From Paracoccaceae bacterium (GTDB taxonomy: Bacteria > Pseudomonadota > Alphaproteobacteria > Rhodobacterales > Rhodobacteraceae), in contig JAIXZY010000069.1 of NCBI GenBank assembly GCA_027489355.1, positions 1 to 42,353 of the forward strand: a stretch of 42,353 nucleotides of DNA, written 5' to 3'. The notes below the pieces were generated by a model. The model ran no database searches. It had not been told where the DNA came from and worked only from the letters and a program-made list of their open reading frames with translations. The position numbers and the translations under genes are program-made. Shown one piece after another: positions 14,785 to 23,506 of this stretch (the stretch's first letter is position 1; every line of letters starts with the position of its first letter).

Positions 14785-16077
14785 TCAGTAGGAGGCGACG
14801 TCGTTCACCAGCACCGCGCGCAGCGCGTTCTGGGTCGCCGTGTCCTCGACGGGACGGCACGGGAAGGTCGCCCGGATGCCGCCAGGGCCCGACAGCGGCA
14901 CGCGCACGCGCGGCAGCCGGACCCGGTCCATGACGAACTCCAGCCGCATCGTGGAACTGATCTCCCAGGCCAGCCGCACCCGCAGCGGGGTCCGCGCCTG
15001 CGCCTTGTCGAACAGGACCCGGTCGGCGAAGCGCGCCGTGATGTTCAGGCCCAGCATCAGCATGCCGGGATCCGCGCCGCCGATCCGGCCGTCCGGACGA
15101 ATGCTTTCATCCTTGTCCAGATTGTTGCCGACTTCGATCGTCGCGCTTTCGATCAGGCCCAGCGGGACGCCGTCAGCCTCGATCAGGCCGCTGGCTTGGG
15201 CGAAGCGCAGGACGGCCAGTTCGGCCGCCAGCGTCCCGGCCTGGGTGCTGGTGGCCGAAGTTTCGCCTTGGGCCACCAGCTGCAGGCTGGCGTTCAGCAG
15301 GCCCGTGCGCTGCATCTGGATCGACATCCGGTCGACCATCACGCCGAAATTCATGCCGAAATGCGGGACCTCGGGCATGCCGATCTCGATAGCCGCGTCC
15401 GGATGGTCCTGCTGGCCCGCCGTGAAGACGTGGTTGTAGGGGCCGCTGGTCGCGCCGCCGGCGAGGGTCGAACCCGACAGCGTCGCATTGCTGGCCGGCG
15501 AGGTGGACCGCGCCAGGGTGAAGCTGTTGCCGCCCGTGCCGATCGTGTCGTGCACCACATTGACGACGGTCCCGCTCAGCGAGGCCGAATAGGTCGCCGG
15601 GGTCAGTTCGGCGGCGGTCGAGGCGTTCAGGAAGGCCACCAGATTGGCCACGGTCTCGGCGATCGTCGCCGCGATCTTGACCTGACCCGCCGTCGGCGTG
15701 CCGGTCACCAGGGTGATCTCGACGCCGTTCACGGTCAGGGTGGCGTTGTTGCTCGGCAGGGCCGAGAAGGTGATCGTCCCCTTGGCGGCAACGCCCTGCG
15801 TCGTCGTCGGGGCGCCCAGCAGCAGCTTCAGCCACAGGCCGAAGTTGCGCGCGTCGACCGGCACGACCGCCTGGCCGTCATTGGTGATGACGTCCTCGCC
15901 CGCCTCTTGGGGATTGCGGCCATAGCCCAGCAGGTCGGACTCCAGCAGGCCCTGCTCTTCGCCCAGCTCGAGGCTGACGACCGGAACCGGTCGGAAGCCG
16001 GTCGTCGGGACCGTGCCGTAACCAGCCGAGGAATAGGCCAACGCCACCTTGGCGTTGGCGCCGCGTGCGCGAGCCAT
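14785..16077 (-). CDS. Tail tube protein with inserted beta domain
   Basis: A 430-aa major tail protein. Start 16077 (MARARGANAKVALAYSS) has AGGAGA upstream; the extension to 16230 has none. The N-terminal GYGTVPTTGFRPVPVVS and the later MPEVPHFGMNFGVMVDRMSIQMQRTG and GLLNASLQLVAQGE are tube-type sequence. Residues about 105-220 form a distinct Ser/Thr/Gly/Ala-rich insert (GTITFSALPSNNATLTVNG...SNATLSGSTLAGG), probably an extra beta domain displayed on the tube surface. It sits between the tail terminator and the tail chaperone, the expected slot. It should polymerise into the tube around the tape measure. Confidence 0.8.
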   Translation of the reverse strand: MARARGANAKVALAYSSAGYGTVPTTGFRPVPVVSLELGEEQGLLESDLLGYGRNPQEAGEDVITNDGQAVVPVDARNFGLWLKLLLGAPTTTQGVAAKGTITFSALPSNNATLTVNGVEITLVTGTPTAGQVKIAATIAETVANLVAFLNASTAAELTPATYSASLSGTVVNVVHDTIGTGGNSFTLARSTSPASNATLSGSTLAGGATSGPYNHVFTAGQQDHPDAAIEIGMPEVPHFGMNFGVMVDRMSIQMQRTGLLNASLQLVAQGETSATSTQAGTLAAELAVLRFAQASGLIEADGVPLGLIESATIEVGNNLDKDESIRPDGRIGGADPGMLMLGLNITARFADRVLFDKAQARTPLRVRLAWEISSTMRLEFVMDRVRLPRVRVPLSGPGGIRATFPCRPVEDTATQNALRAVLVNDVASY

Positions 16078-16109
16078 GGGAATCTCCTGTCGAGGGGGAA
16101 AGGGGCCCG

Positions 16110-16541
16110 CTACAGCGGCGAGCGGGTGGAATAGGTCGCCACGATCACGGCGTCGGCCCAGCGGCCGGACGTCGCCCCGGCGACGCTCAGATCGTCCGCA
16201 TCGGGCGCTTCGCAGTCCAGCCAGACGCACAGCCCGCCCAGGAACCGGTCGGCCGCCACTGCGGATCCAATGGCGGTCAGCATTTCGTCCAGCACGACCT
16301 CGGCGGTCTTCGTGGCGGACTCATAGGCCGCGACCTCCAGGGGGATCGCATGGTCATAGGTATGGGTCAGGGGCGACAGATCGACCTCGGGCTCGCCCGG
16401 CGAGCCGTCCCGGACGATTACCGCGCCGCCCGGGCCGACGCCCGCGGGCTTGTCGCGGTTGCGCTTCACGTCGGCGGACGGCAGGGCCGCCGTCACCAGC
16501 GCCAGCACGGCCTGCAGAACCTCTTCGCGACGGCTGGTCAC
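16110..16541 (-). CDS. Tail terminator / tail completion protein
   Basis: A 143-aa protein beginning MTSRREEVLQAVLALVTAALP, with the core VEVAAYESATKTAEVVLDEMLTAIGSA-type sequence and the end RWADAVIVATYSTRSPL. This pattern is that of phage tail terminators, which are sometimes mislabelled acyl-CoA transferase in alphaproteobacteria. It should cap the tail tube and fix its length before joining to the head. It overlaps the upstream head-tail gene by four bases (ATGA at 16538-16541) and precedes the tube gene. Confidence 0.7.
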   Translation of the reverse strand: MTSRREEVLQAVLALVTAALPSADVKRNRDKPAGVGPGGAVIVRDGSPGEPEVDLSPLTHTYDHAIPLEVAAYESATKTAEVVLDEMLTAIGSAVAADRFLGGLCVWLDCEAPDADDLSVAGATSGRWADAVIVATYSTRSPL

Positions 16542-16852
16542 GGCGCGACCTCCGTCACTTCGCAGACCCAGACGCCCTTCCGGTCAAGGCGGGGCTGGGC
16601 GATCACCTTCAGCAGACGGCCGTCCAGCGCCAGCGTGACGACGTCGTCCGCCGCCGGCGCGGCCACCTCGACCTTGCGCACCCGCAGGAAGCGGACGCGG
16701 CGGATGTCGAAGGACTCGCCGAACCCGACCGGATCGTCCCGCTCGCGCGGAATGACCCGGACGGGGTCGGCGATGCCCGGCCAGGTCGCATCCTGCCCCA
16801 GAGTGCGGAACACGGCCGCCTGCTGCCGTGCCACGACGTCGGGAAAGGACAT
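16538..16852 (-). CDS. Head-tail joining protein
   Basis: A 104-aa protein starting MSFPDVVARQQAAVFRTLGQDATW. The central VRVIPRERDDPVGFGESFDIRRVRFLRVRKVEV and the end VTLALDGRLLKVIAQPRLDRKGVWVCEV resemble small FII-like head-tail connector proteins with a beta-barrel fold. It lies between the DUF2190 capsid-associated gene and the tail terminator, where head completion proteins are encoded. Family call is by pattern and position. Confidence 0.6.
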   Translation of the reverse strand: MSFPDVVARQQAAVFRTLGQDATWPGIADPVRVIPRERDDPVGFGESFDIRRVRFLRVRKVEVAAPAADDVVTLALDGRLLKVIAQPRLDRKGVWVCEVTEVAP

Positions 16853-16874
16853 GACCGTTCAGACTCCCGCGTCG

Positions 16875-17336
16875 TCAGGCGACGACGATGCCGGCGGCTT
16901 CCAGGGCGGCGAGGATGGAGTTGATCGCCGTCGCATTGTTGGCGGCGGTCGCCGACCCGGCGGTCGGCACGTCCGCGATGGTCGTGCCGGCCACGTTCCC
17001 GCGCTGCACCAGCAGCACCTTGGCCGTCGCCGCGGTCGAGACCTTGGCCTCGACGGCGAAGCCGATGCGCTGATTGCCGGTCGCCACCGCGGTGACCTTC
17101 TTGGTCGAGTCGTTCCAGTAGACCGGGGCGCCGACGGCGAAGGCCTGGTCCGTGGCATGAGTCGTGGCGGCCAGATCGAAGACGCCGGTCCGCGAACCGG
17201 CGAAGGTCTCGCCTTCCAGGGCCGTGACGGCCGCGACGACAAACAGCGCGCCGAACAGATAGCCGAGGCCCGCGGTGACTCCGCCGGACGGCGCGATCAG
17301 GTCGAGGTTTTCCCCCGGTTGGACGAAGTTCTTCAT
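16875..17336 (-). CDS. DUF2190 protein, probable capsid decoration or head fibre
   Basis: A 153-aa protein starting MKNFVQPGENLDLIAPSGGVTAG, with GYLFGALFVVAAVTALEGE and DQAFAVGAPVYWNDSTKKVT. This is the DUF2190 pattern, common next to major capsid genes and sometimes misnamed RecA-like. The last 25 residues (ATAANNATAINSILAALEAAGIVVA) look like a helix found in head fibre/decoration proteins. It probably binds the outside of the shell and stabilises it. AAGGAAA lies before ATG 17336. It is separated from the capsid gene by 176 bases holding two hairpins. Confidence 0.75.
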   Translation of the reverse strand: MKNFVQPGENLDLIAPSGGVTAGLGYLFGALFVVAAVTALEGETFAGSRTGVFDLAATTHATDQAFAVGAPVYWNDSTKKVTAVATGNQRIGFAVEAKVSTAATAKVLLVQRGNVAGTTIADVPTAGSATAANNATAINSILAALEAAGIVVA

Positions 17337-17392
17337 GGTCGGTTTCCTTGCTCTGGTGGGGGCCCTTGGCGGAACTGCCGCCGGCGAAGACA

Positions 17393-17429
17393 CGCGGTCG
17401 GCGACGAAGGGCATTCGTCGCCGACCGCG
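17393..17429. terminator. Perfect 16-bp stem-loop downstream of the capsid gene
   Basis: The arms CGCGGTCGGCGACGAA (17393-17408) and TTCGTCGCCGACCGCG (17414-17429) are exactly complementary around a five-base loop. The loop region is an imperfect copy of the dispersed palindrome. There is no T-run on the minus strand, so mRNA stabilisation or partial attenuation between capsid and DUF2190 is more likely than full termination. Confidence 0.6.
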
Positions 17430-17463
17430 AGACCTCGTCCGCGGCGCGGGCAGGGGAAAGGAT

Positions 17464-17489
17464 CCGGGGGCCGCTTTCGCGACCCCCGG
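17464..17489 (-). terminator. Hairpin immediately after the capsid gene
   Basis: CCGGGGG and CCCCCGG pair around a 12-base loop, about 24 bases past the capsid stop on the minus strand. With the longer stem-loop at 17393-17429 it makes a double-hairpin intergenic region that could protect the capsid mRNA 3' end. Confidence 0.5.
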
Positions 17490-17512
17490 CAGGTGGCTCA
17501 GGAGGGGTGGGA

Positions 17513-19654
17513 TCAGGCCCCGGCGTTGCGATAGCCGAAGCGGTAGTCGATGGCGCCACAGCCGAAGTCGTGCTCCAGCTGCACGTCGACGCCTTGCTGG
17601 CCGAAGCGGTCCTCGACGCGCAGGCGCGGGGCCTGGAAGCCGTCCAGCAGGCCCCAGGTCCAGTTCGCGCCCATCGACGGGTCGGCGTACAGTTCCCATG
17701 CGTTGCCGGTCAGCTGGCCGCCGACCACCAGGTCCAGACGCCCGCCGAAAGGGTTGGCCTTCGCCGTGTCGTTGACGATGACCGTCGCCAGCTGCTGCTC
17801 GGCCTCGGTCTCCTTGTCCGGCGACACCAGCAGGATGGCCGGGGCGATGCCCATGGCCTGGCCGGCCAGGTTCTTCTGCTTGCGCAGGGCCGCCCGGCCG
17901 ATGCCCAGATTGGCCGTGTTGATGACCGTTCCGGACGACGTGTAGTTGTTGTGGTCGGCGTGGAACACCGCCTTGCCGTCCTCGGCCAGCGTCGGACCGA
18001 CGCCCGAGGCCACATTCTTGGCCGCGAAGAAGGTGATTTCCTCGAACAGGGCGACCGACTGGCCCTGGCTGGCCAGGATCTGGTCCATGGCGCCCAGGTT
18101 GTCGTTGACCAGCAGCTGGCGCGACAGGCCGAAGGTGATGCCATAGGGCACGACATAGACCCGCTCGCGCTTCTCGCCCAGGGTGCCGGACTTGATCTCG
18201 CCGGCCTCGCTGACCTTCTGCAGCTGCGGAAAATCGCCCGGACGCAGCACGTCATGAGCCCGGAAGTCCATGAAGGTCATCTGGCGCGCGATGCGGCGAT
18301 AGACGGGCTGGGCGGCGACATAGTTCTCCAGCAGGCGCGAGTTCAACGCCCCGCTCAGCAGCAGCGGGAAGTCGCTCGTGGTGTGGAAGGCACGCTGGAA
18401 CACGTCGATCCGCTCGGCGGCGCTGCGCGGCATGGTGCGCTCGCCGATCGACAGGGCAGCCAGCTCCGACAGGGTGTGCCGGGCATAGGGCTCGGCCGCC
18501 GCGCGCTGGGCGCGACCGACCTCGGTGTCGGCGAACTCCGCCTGACCGGCCGAACGGCGCAGACCGGCCAGCAGCACCGCCGGAACGCCGGCGCGGATGC
18601 GGTCGGTCTCTTCCACCACCACCCGGGCGCCCGAACCGGCGGGCAGGGCCGAGGTCGCCGCGCGCTGCCGCTCGGCCGAGGCCTCCAGCAGCTGGCGGTT
18701 CGCGGTCTCGATCGAAATCTCGCCGCGGTCGTTCTGGCCGATCAGTTCCTCGGCGCGGGCGGCGACGCCCAAGTCGGCAGCCTGGCGCACGAAGGCCAGA
18801 GCCTCGACGGAAGAGAAGCGCGTGGCGGTGGCCGGGGCGGCGGGGGCCGGAGCGGCCGCGCGCGTCTCGGCGGGCGCCGGAGCCGGGGCGGGGGCCGGAG
18901 CCTGTCCGCCCGCGTCGCGGGGCGCGTCGAAGGTCGCGGCGCTGCGGCCGCCCAGGGAAAGGGAACGTCTCATGTCTTCGTCCTCATGGTGGGTGGCGAC
19001 AGTGCCGGGGGAAGTCGGTTGGGGGTGTGCGCCGGGGGAAGGGGCCGCCGAACGGACCCCGGCGGCGGAGTCGGCGGGTACAGGCACCAGGCTGGCCTCC
19101 AGAAGCTCCCACTTCATGGCCCGCCAGGTGCGCTTCTCGGTCTCCAGATCGATGGCCACGATCTCCCAGGCCTTGGGGTCGTAGCCGATCGACACGCCGC
19201 GCAGCTCGCCGCGGGCGACCATGCCTTCCGCGTCGCGGCCGGCCTGTGTGTCGGCGAAGGACGCCAGCGCAACCAGCGCCTGGGCCCCGTTGATGGTCTC
19301 AAACCGGACCGAGGCGATCGTGCCCAGCATGGCGTCGATGCCAAGGCGATTGTGCGAGTCCAGAAGGGGCACCAGACCCCGGGCGACGCGGCCCAGATCG
19401 ATCGCCTCGGCGGAGATCTCCAGCTCTTCGACGAAGTAGTGCCGATCGACGGCCGACCCCAGCGACAGCACCAGCTCGACCGTGCGCTCCGTGGCATCAT
19501 AGGTCGTCGGCATGAAGGCCGCGAACCGCACCTGCGGACCGGTCGGCGGGTGCGCGCGGCGATCGTCGCCGCCGTGCGGCGCATCGCGCGTCATCGGCGC
19601 GGTCAGGCAGGCCGCGGCCGCAAGGGCCGCCGCCGAAAAGGCGAGCGTCTTCAT
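17513..19654 (-). CDS. Fused prohead protease / major capsid protein
   Basis: A 713-aa fusion. Residues about 40-200 are an S78 (HK97-type) prohead protease with catalytic-type H101 (DSHNRLG) and S155 (RGVSIGYD). About 210-300 is an Ala/Pro-rich linker, probably the scaffold/delta region. From about 300 the major capsid protein follows (FPLLLSGALNSRLLENYVAA, FDLAE-like VFHADHNNYTSSG, ILLVSPDKETEAEQQL). Autocleavage would release mature capsid protein. ATG 18973 (residue 228, MRRSLSLGG) has GAGGA upstream and may give capsid protein alone. The N-terminal 20 residues are hydrophobic and signal-like, which is odd; the start at 19654 has a good AAGGAAA site. Confidence 0.88.
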   Translation of the reverse strand: MKTLAFSAAALAAAACLTAPMTRDAPHGGDDRRAHPPTGPQVRFAAFMPTTYDATERTVELVLSLGSAVDRHYFVEELEISAEAIDLGRVARGLVPLLDSHNRLGIDAMLGTIASVRFETINGAQALVALASFADTQAGRDAEGMVARGELRGVSIGYDPKAWEIVAIDLETEKRTWRAMKWELLEASLVPVPADSAAGVRSAAPSPGAHPQPTSPGTVATHHEDEDMRRSLSLGGRSAATFDAPRDAGGQAPAPAPAPAPAETRAAAPAPAAPATATRFSSVEALAFVRQAADLGVAARAEELIGQNDRGEISIETANRQLLEASAERQRAATSALPAGSGARVVVEETDRIRAGVPAVLLAGLRRSAGQAEFADTEVGRAQRAAAEPYARHTLSELAALSIGERTMPRSAAERIDVFQRAFHTTSDFPLLLSGALNSRLLENYVAAQPVYRRIARQMTFMDFRAHDVLRPGDFPQLQKVSEAGEIKSGTLGEKRERVYVVPYGITFGLSRQLLVNDNLGAMDQILASQGQSVALFEEITFFAAKNVASGVGPTLAEDGKAVFHADHNNYTSSGTVINTANLGIGRAALRKQKNLAGQAMGIAPAILLVSPDKETEAEQQLATVIVNDTAKANPFGGRLDLVVGGQLTGNAWELYADPSMGANWTWGLLDGFQAPRLRVEDRFGQQGVDVQLEHDFGCGAIDYRFGYRNAGA

Positions 19655-19669
19655 GGAATTTTCCTTGGT

Positions 19670-21160
19670 CTAGGCGGCGGCCTGGCGGGGAGCCAGGTAT
19701 CCGGCGGCGGCCTGCAGCACGCCGCTGTCGGTGACCCGGCGCGGGTCGGTGTCCAGCGCCAGGCCGCAGGCGTCGATGATGGCGTTCAGGCGCTGGATCT
19801 CGTTCAGATGCTCTTCCGCATTGATCCCGCGCTCGGCCAGCGACCGGCTCAGCAACTTCAGGCCCGCGCGGACCTCCATGATCTCGGCCATCAGGTCCTT
19901 GATCGGATCGGCCTGCCGGCGGACGGGCAGGGCCCAGGTGCAGCGGACGTCCAGCAGGCGACGATCGCCATGCTCCAGAGCGGCCGCGCGCATCCGGCGA
20001 CGCCACGCGGGCTTGCACATCAGCGGGATCAGGACGTTCTGCTGGTCGTCGTCCAGCAGGTTCCACTGCGACAGGAACGACGCCCGCAGGCCGGAATAGT
20101 TGGCCTGGGACACGTCGCCGGTCATGGCGTGATAAGGGGCCATGACGGCCGAAACGGCCGCCACCTGCTGACGGATGAAGTCGACGCCGCCCTGCGAAGG
20201 CGGCGGGGTGAAGCTGTGGGCCGTCTCGCCGGCCGCCAGATCCAGCACCATGCCCGGCCGGATCGTTTGGTGACTGGGCTCGCGCCCGGACTGTTCCTCG
20301 ACCTCCCGCGTCAGCGGCGACACGCCCTGGCCTTCGGCGCGCTGGCGGATCAGGGCCACACAGGCCGAGACCTTTTCCTGCAGACGCTTGGCATCTTCGA
20401 TGTCGGCGATGTCCCGAAGCGTCAGCGCGACCGGGGCCAGTCGGGAGATGCCGCGCGCCTGGCCGTGGCGCTCTTCCTCATACAGATGATCGACGAACTC
20501 GGCCGAAAAGGACGACGACCGAAAGGCGCTCGAATAGACCAGGCCGCCCGGATGATCCCGGAACAGCCAGTAGGCCAGACGGTCGTCATCGGCATTGAAC
20601 TCGACGCCCTGGATGATGCGCGACCCGTCGGTGCGCATCTCGGTTTTGCCGGCGTCCAGCTGCTCGCCTTCATAGCCCTTGACCTTGCCGTCCGGACCGT
20701 CAGCGCCGGCCTTCCAGACGGTCAGGCTCTCGCCGCCGACATACCAGCCGCGCGTGCAGACCTTGCCGTGGCCATACCAGTCCTTCTCGCCCGAGACCTT
20801 GCCCTCGGCCCAACGGTCCCAGTCGTCCTGCGCCAGCTGGCGCACGACCGGATCGGGGTGCACCGCCATCGGCGCAATGCCGTCGCCCCAGGCCGCCGCC
20901 ACCATCTGACGCACGCCGGCCGCGGCGTACTTGTTGTTCCGCACCAGGTCCTGGACGGCCGCCGAGGCCTTCAGCAGGGCCTTGGCATTGGCGGCATCCG
21001 CACTCTGGGTCCGGCGCTGCCAGCCCTTGGTCGCGCGGCCGTTTCCGGCCACGTCATAGCCGCGGATGCCCTCGACCGCGACGCGGGCCGCCATGCGACG
21101 CGCGCCCGCCGCAGGGCTGACCTCGGCGATCGCCGCATCGATCCAGCGCCCGACGCCCAT
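19670..21160 (-). CDS. Portal protein (lambda family)
   Basis: A 496-aa portal that should form the dodecameric DNA gate at the capsid vertex. Motifs include GYDVAGNGRATKGWQRR, DLVRNNKYAAAGVRQMVAAAWGDGI, the conserved SAFRSSSFSAEFVDHLYEEERHGQARGISRLAPV region and the C-terminal ANYSGLRASFLSQWN and MCKPAWRRRM. These match lambda gpB-type portals. Start 21160 (MGVGRWIDAAI) is one base past the gpW-like stop; the extension to 21208 overlaps that gene. It follows terminase and gpW-like genes in standard order. Confidence 0.9.
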   Translation of the reverse strand: MGVGRWIDAAIAEVSPAAGARRMAARVAVEGIRGYDVAGNGRATKGWQRRTQSADAANAKALLKASAAVQDLVRNNKYAAAGVRQMVAAAWGDGIAPMAVHPDPVVRQLAQDDWDRWAEGKVSGEKDWYGHGKVCTRGWYVGGESLTVWKAGADGPDGKVKGYEGEQLDAGKTEMRTDGSRIIQGVEFNADDDRLAYWLFRDHPGGLVYSSAFRSSSFSAEFVDHLYEEERHGQARGISRLAPVALTLRDIADIEDAKRLQEKVSACVALIRQRAEGQGVSPLTREVEEQSGREPSHQTIRPGMVLDLAAGETAHSFTPPPSQGGVDFIRQQVAAVSAVMAPYHAMTGDVSQANYSGLRASFLSQWNLLDDDQQNVLIPLMCKPAWRRRMRAAALEHGDRRLLDVRCTWALPVRRQADPIKDLMAEIMEVRAGLKLLSRSLAERGINAEEHLNEIQRLNAIIDACGLALDTDPRRVTDSGVLQAAAGYLAPRQAAA

Positions 21161-21161
21161 C

Positions 21162-21359
21162 TCAGCCGCCCTCGAAAACGGCGAGGGTGACCGACGACCG
21201 GCCAGCATCGCGACGACGCTCGAACGCCGCGATGGCCTTCAGGATCTCCGACGTCGACCGATAGGTCACCCGGTCGCCGTCGGATTCGACCGTCAGCTCA
21301 CCCGAGGCCATGGCGGCCTCCAGCGCGGCAATCTCAACGGCGTAATCCGGCGCAGGCAT
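21162..21359 (-). CDS. gpW-like head-tail connector
   Basis: A 65-aa protein: MPAPDYAVEIAALEAAMASGELTVESDGD, then RVTYRSTSEILKAIAAFERR. The length and the pattern (two helices around a beta hairpin with VTYRS) match phage lambda gpW-type proteins, which fill the portal channel during head completion. Its start overlaps the terminase stop (TGATG), and the portal gene follows after one base. Confidence 0.8.
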   Translation of the reverse strand: MPAPDYAVEIAALEAAMASGELTVESDGDRVTYRSTSEILKAIAAFERRRDAGRSSVTLAVFEGG

Positions 21360-23506
21360 CAGAGATAATCCCCCTCAACGTCCACGAACCCCGGCGGGCG
21401 AATGGCCTTCGTTTCTGTGTCGGCCGCCGGCGTCACCGGCGACGTCGGCGGGGCGATCGAGGTCACGCCCGCCAGAAGGTCGCCCTGTGCGGGATCCCTG
21501 GCCGCGTACCGCTCCGCCCTCAGGCGCGCCCAATCGGCCTCCGACAGGGTGTCCAGCATCAGCTTTTCGGCCGCCGCGACGTTGTAGACCCGGCAGTCCA
21601 GATAGTGGTTCTGGCGACCCGGCAGAGGCTGCCACTTCTTCTTCGGATAGCCGTGCTCGACCACGCTCACGATGGTCTCGGCGGTGATCATCTCGAACCA
21701 TTCGTCCGGGGTGTCCCGACTGAAATGGCACAGGCCGCGCGGCCGGTGATCCGCCGCGACGCCCGTCTTCGCCTCTTCGGCCGCCAGCTTCAGCGTCGAC
21801 CTCAGGAAGCCGTAGAACATGGCCTTCACGCCATCGACGCCGACTAGATAGGCCTTGTCCTCGGCCTTCTTGGACGCAAAGCCCGTCCGGCTGCCTTGGC
21901 GTTCGTACTTCAGGTTCTCGCCGCGCCCGAGGATCGGCCGCTGCCATCCCGAGCGGCCGAAGACCACCATGCGGTTCGGCCGCATCCGGGCGTATTCCTC
22001 GGCGGCCTTGGTGTGATAGCCGCCGTCGACGACCTCCCAGTCCAGCGGCAGGGCCTTGCCGCCCGGAAAGGTCGTCGGCTGACGCGACAACCGGTCCAGA
22101 TCGACCCAGGCCCCCTCGCCCGGCACGTCCGTGTTGCCCGGCAGAAAGGCCTGGTGCAGCGACCAGCTCTCCGCATCCGGACCCCAGCCAACCAGCTCGG
22201 TATAGATCCCGTCGCCCTGCACGTCGCTGGCCCGGGTCAGCACGATCGGTCCGACCGGCATCTGGCCCGTGCCCCAGTCCTGCGAACGAAGGGCCTTCAG
22301 TCTTTCATGGTCCGGCGTCGCGCCGCGCAACTCGAACGCCGCCCCGCGGGTCAGCATCGTCCAGCCCATCAGCTTGAACTGGTCGCCGCGGCAGGCGACG
22401 AACTCGACCGCCATGTCGCCCCAGGTCTGGAAGCTGGTCAGCATGCCGTCGATGTCGAACGCGCGCTTGACGCTGCGGGGCATCCGGGCCCGCAACCCCT
22501 GAAACTCTTCCTCCGTCAGCACCAGCGGCAGGGTCTCGCCGTCGATCGATTCCGACAGCCAGCAGTCCGGCCGGATCATCGACAGCTTCTGCCAGTGATG
22601 CGTCACCGTCCCGCAGCAGCGCGGGACCAGATAGGCCTCTTCCGGGCGGCCGTCGGGCCACTGGATGTCGCGCTCGCCGTCCGCCTGCGGGTCCCAGACG
22701 ATCCGGAACCGCGAGGCGCAGTGCGGGCAGGCGTACCAGGCGAACCGGCGATCCACGCCGTCGGCGTTGAAGGCCGCGTCGATCTTGCTCGCGCCCTTCA
22801 CCGTCGGCGTCGAGATCTTGGCCCGCTTCGACAGGCCGCGCCGGCGGTAGACCTTCAGGCGCTGATCGACCATCGCCTCGGGCGAGCCCTGGCCGTCCAG
22901 GTTGTCCGGGAACTGGTCCAGGTCGTCTTCGACCGCATAGCGCATCGTGCGCGACCGCAGCCCCGCCGCCGAGTTCGCCCCCGCCAGCGCCACATAGGAC
23001 GACGACCGGGCGAACCGCAGCTTGTTCTTCGTCGAACCGTCCCCGGTCGCCTCGCCCAGCTGGCGGATCGTGCCGCCGCGCGCCGGGTCCAGCCGGGGCG
23101 TGGACTCGATCATCGGCCACAGCTTCTCCGCCGACCACTCCAGCCCCGCCTTCAGCGTGGCCTGGACGAACAGCATCGGCCCGGGGGCCAGGTCGCTGAT
23201 GTAGCCGATCCAGTTCTCCACCGCCGCCGTGCCGCCCGACTGGGCGCACTTCCTCAGGATGACTTCCTCGCAGGGGTCCTGCGGGGACAGCGCGTCCATG
23301 ATCTCGACCAGATAGGGCGCGGTCTCATGTCGCCACCGGCCCGGGATCGGCGCGTCGTCGCTGAAGCGCCGGTACTTCGCCGCCCACTCCGAAACCAGCA
23401 TCCGCTCGGCGGGCCGGAACCCGTCGGCGAAGGCCTTGTCCAGCCGGCCCGCGTTCGCCTCCAGGATCGGCCGCGTCGTACCGAAGCCCTCCAGATCGAA
23501 CGCCAT
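21359..23506 (-). CDS. terL: Terminase large subunit (gpA type)
   Basis: A 715-aa packaging motor. The ATPase half has the gpA-type Walker A variant (RKCAQSGGT, about residues 85-93) and an acidic Walker B (RYAVEDDLDQF, near 187-197). A CPHC...CC zinc-like cluster follows (YACPHCASRF, VPRCCGTV, about 248-300). The C-terminal nuclease half includes VVDGGYHTKAAEEYARM with its acidic residue. It cuts concatemeric DNA and drives it into the prohead. Homology to gpA suggests cos-type packaging, but no cos site was identified. TGATG overlaps join it to both neighbours. Confidence 0.92.
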   Translation of the reverse strand: MAFDLEGFGTTRPILEANAGRLDKAFADGFRPAERMLVSEWAAKYRRFSDDAPIPGRWRHETAPYLVEIMDALSPQDPCEEVILRKCAQSGGTAAVENWIGYISDLAPGPMLFVQATLKAGLEWSAEKLWPMIESTPRLDPARGGTIRQLGEATGDGSTKNKLRFARSSSYVALAGANSAAGLRSRTMRYAVEDDLDQFPDNLDGQGSPEAMVDQRLKVYRRRGLSKRAKISTPTVKGASKIDAAFNADGVDRRFAWYACPHCASRFRIVWDPQADGERDIQWPDGRPEEAYLVPRCCGTVTHHWQKLSMIRPDCWLSESIDGETLPLVLTEEEFQGLRARMPRSVKRAFDIDGMLTSFQTWGDMAVEFVACRGDQFKLMGWTMLTRGAAFELRGATPDHERLKALRSQDWGTGQMPVGPIVLTRASDVQGDGIYTELVGWGPDAESWSLHQAFLPGNTDVPGEGAWVDLDRLSRQPTTFPGGKALPLDWEVVDGGYHTKAAEEYARMRPNRMVVFGRSGWQRPILGRGENLKYERQGSRTGFASKKAEDKAYLVGVDGVKAMFYGFLRSTLKLAAEEAKTGVAADHRPRGLCHFSRDTPDEWFEMITAETIVSVVEHGYPKKKWQPLPGRQNHYLDCRVYNVAAAEKLMLDTLSEADWARLRAERYAARDPAQGDLLAGVTSIAPPTSPVTPAADTETKAIRPPGFVDVEGDYL

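Noticed and set aside
17348-21190. A 1280-codon plus-strand open frame over the capsid and portal genes
   Set aside because: It is the complement of strongly recognisable capsid and portal genes, is rich in Arg, Gly, His and Gln, and has no family motifs. Long antisense frames are expected in DNA this GC-rich.
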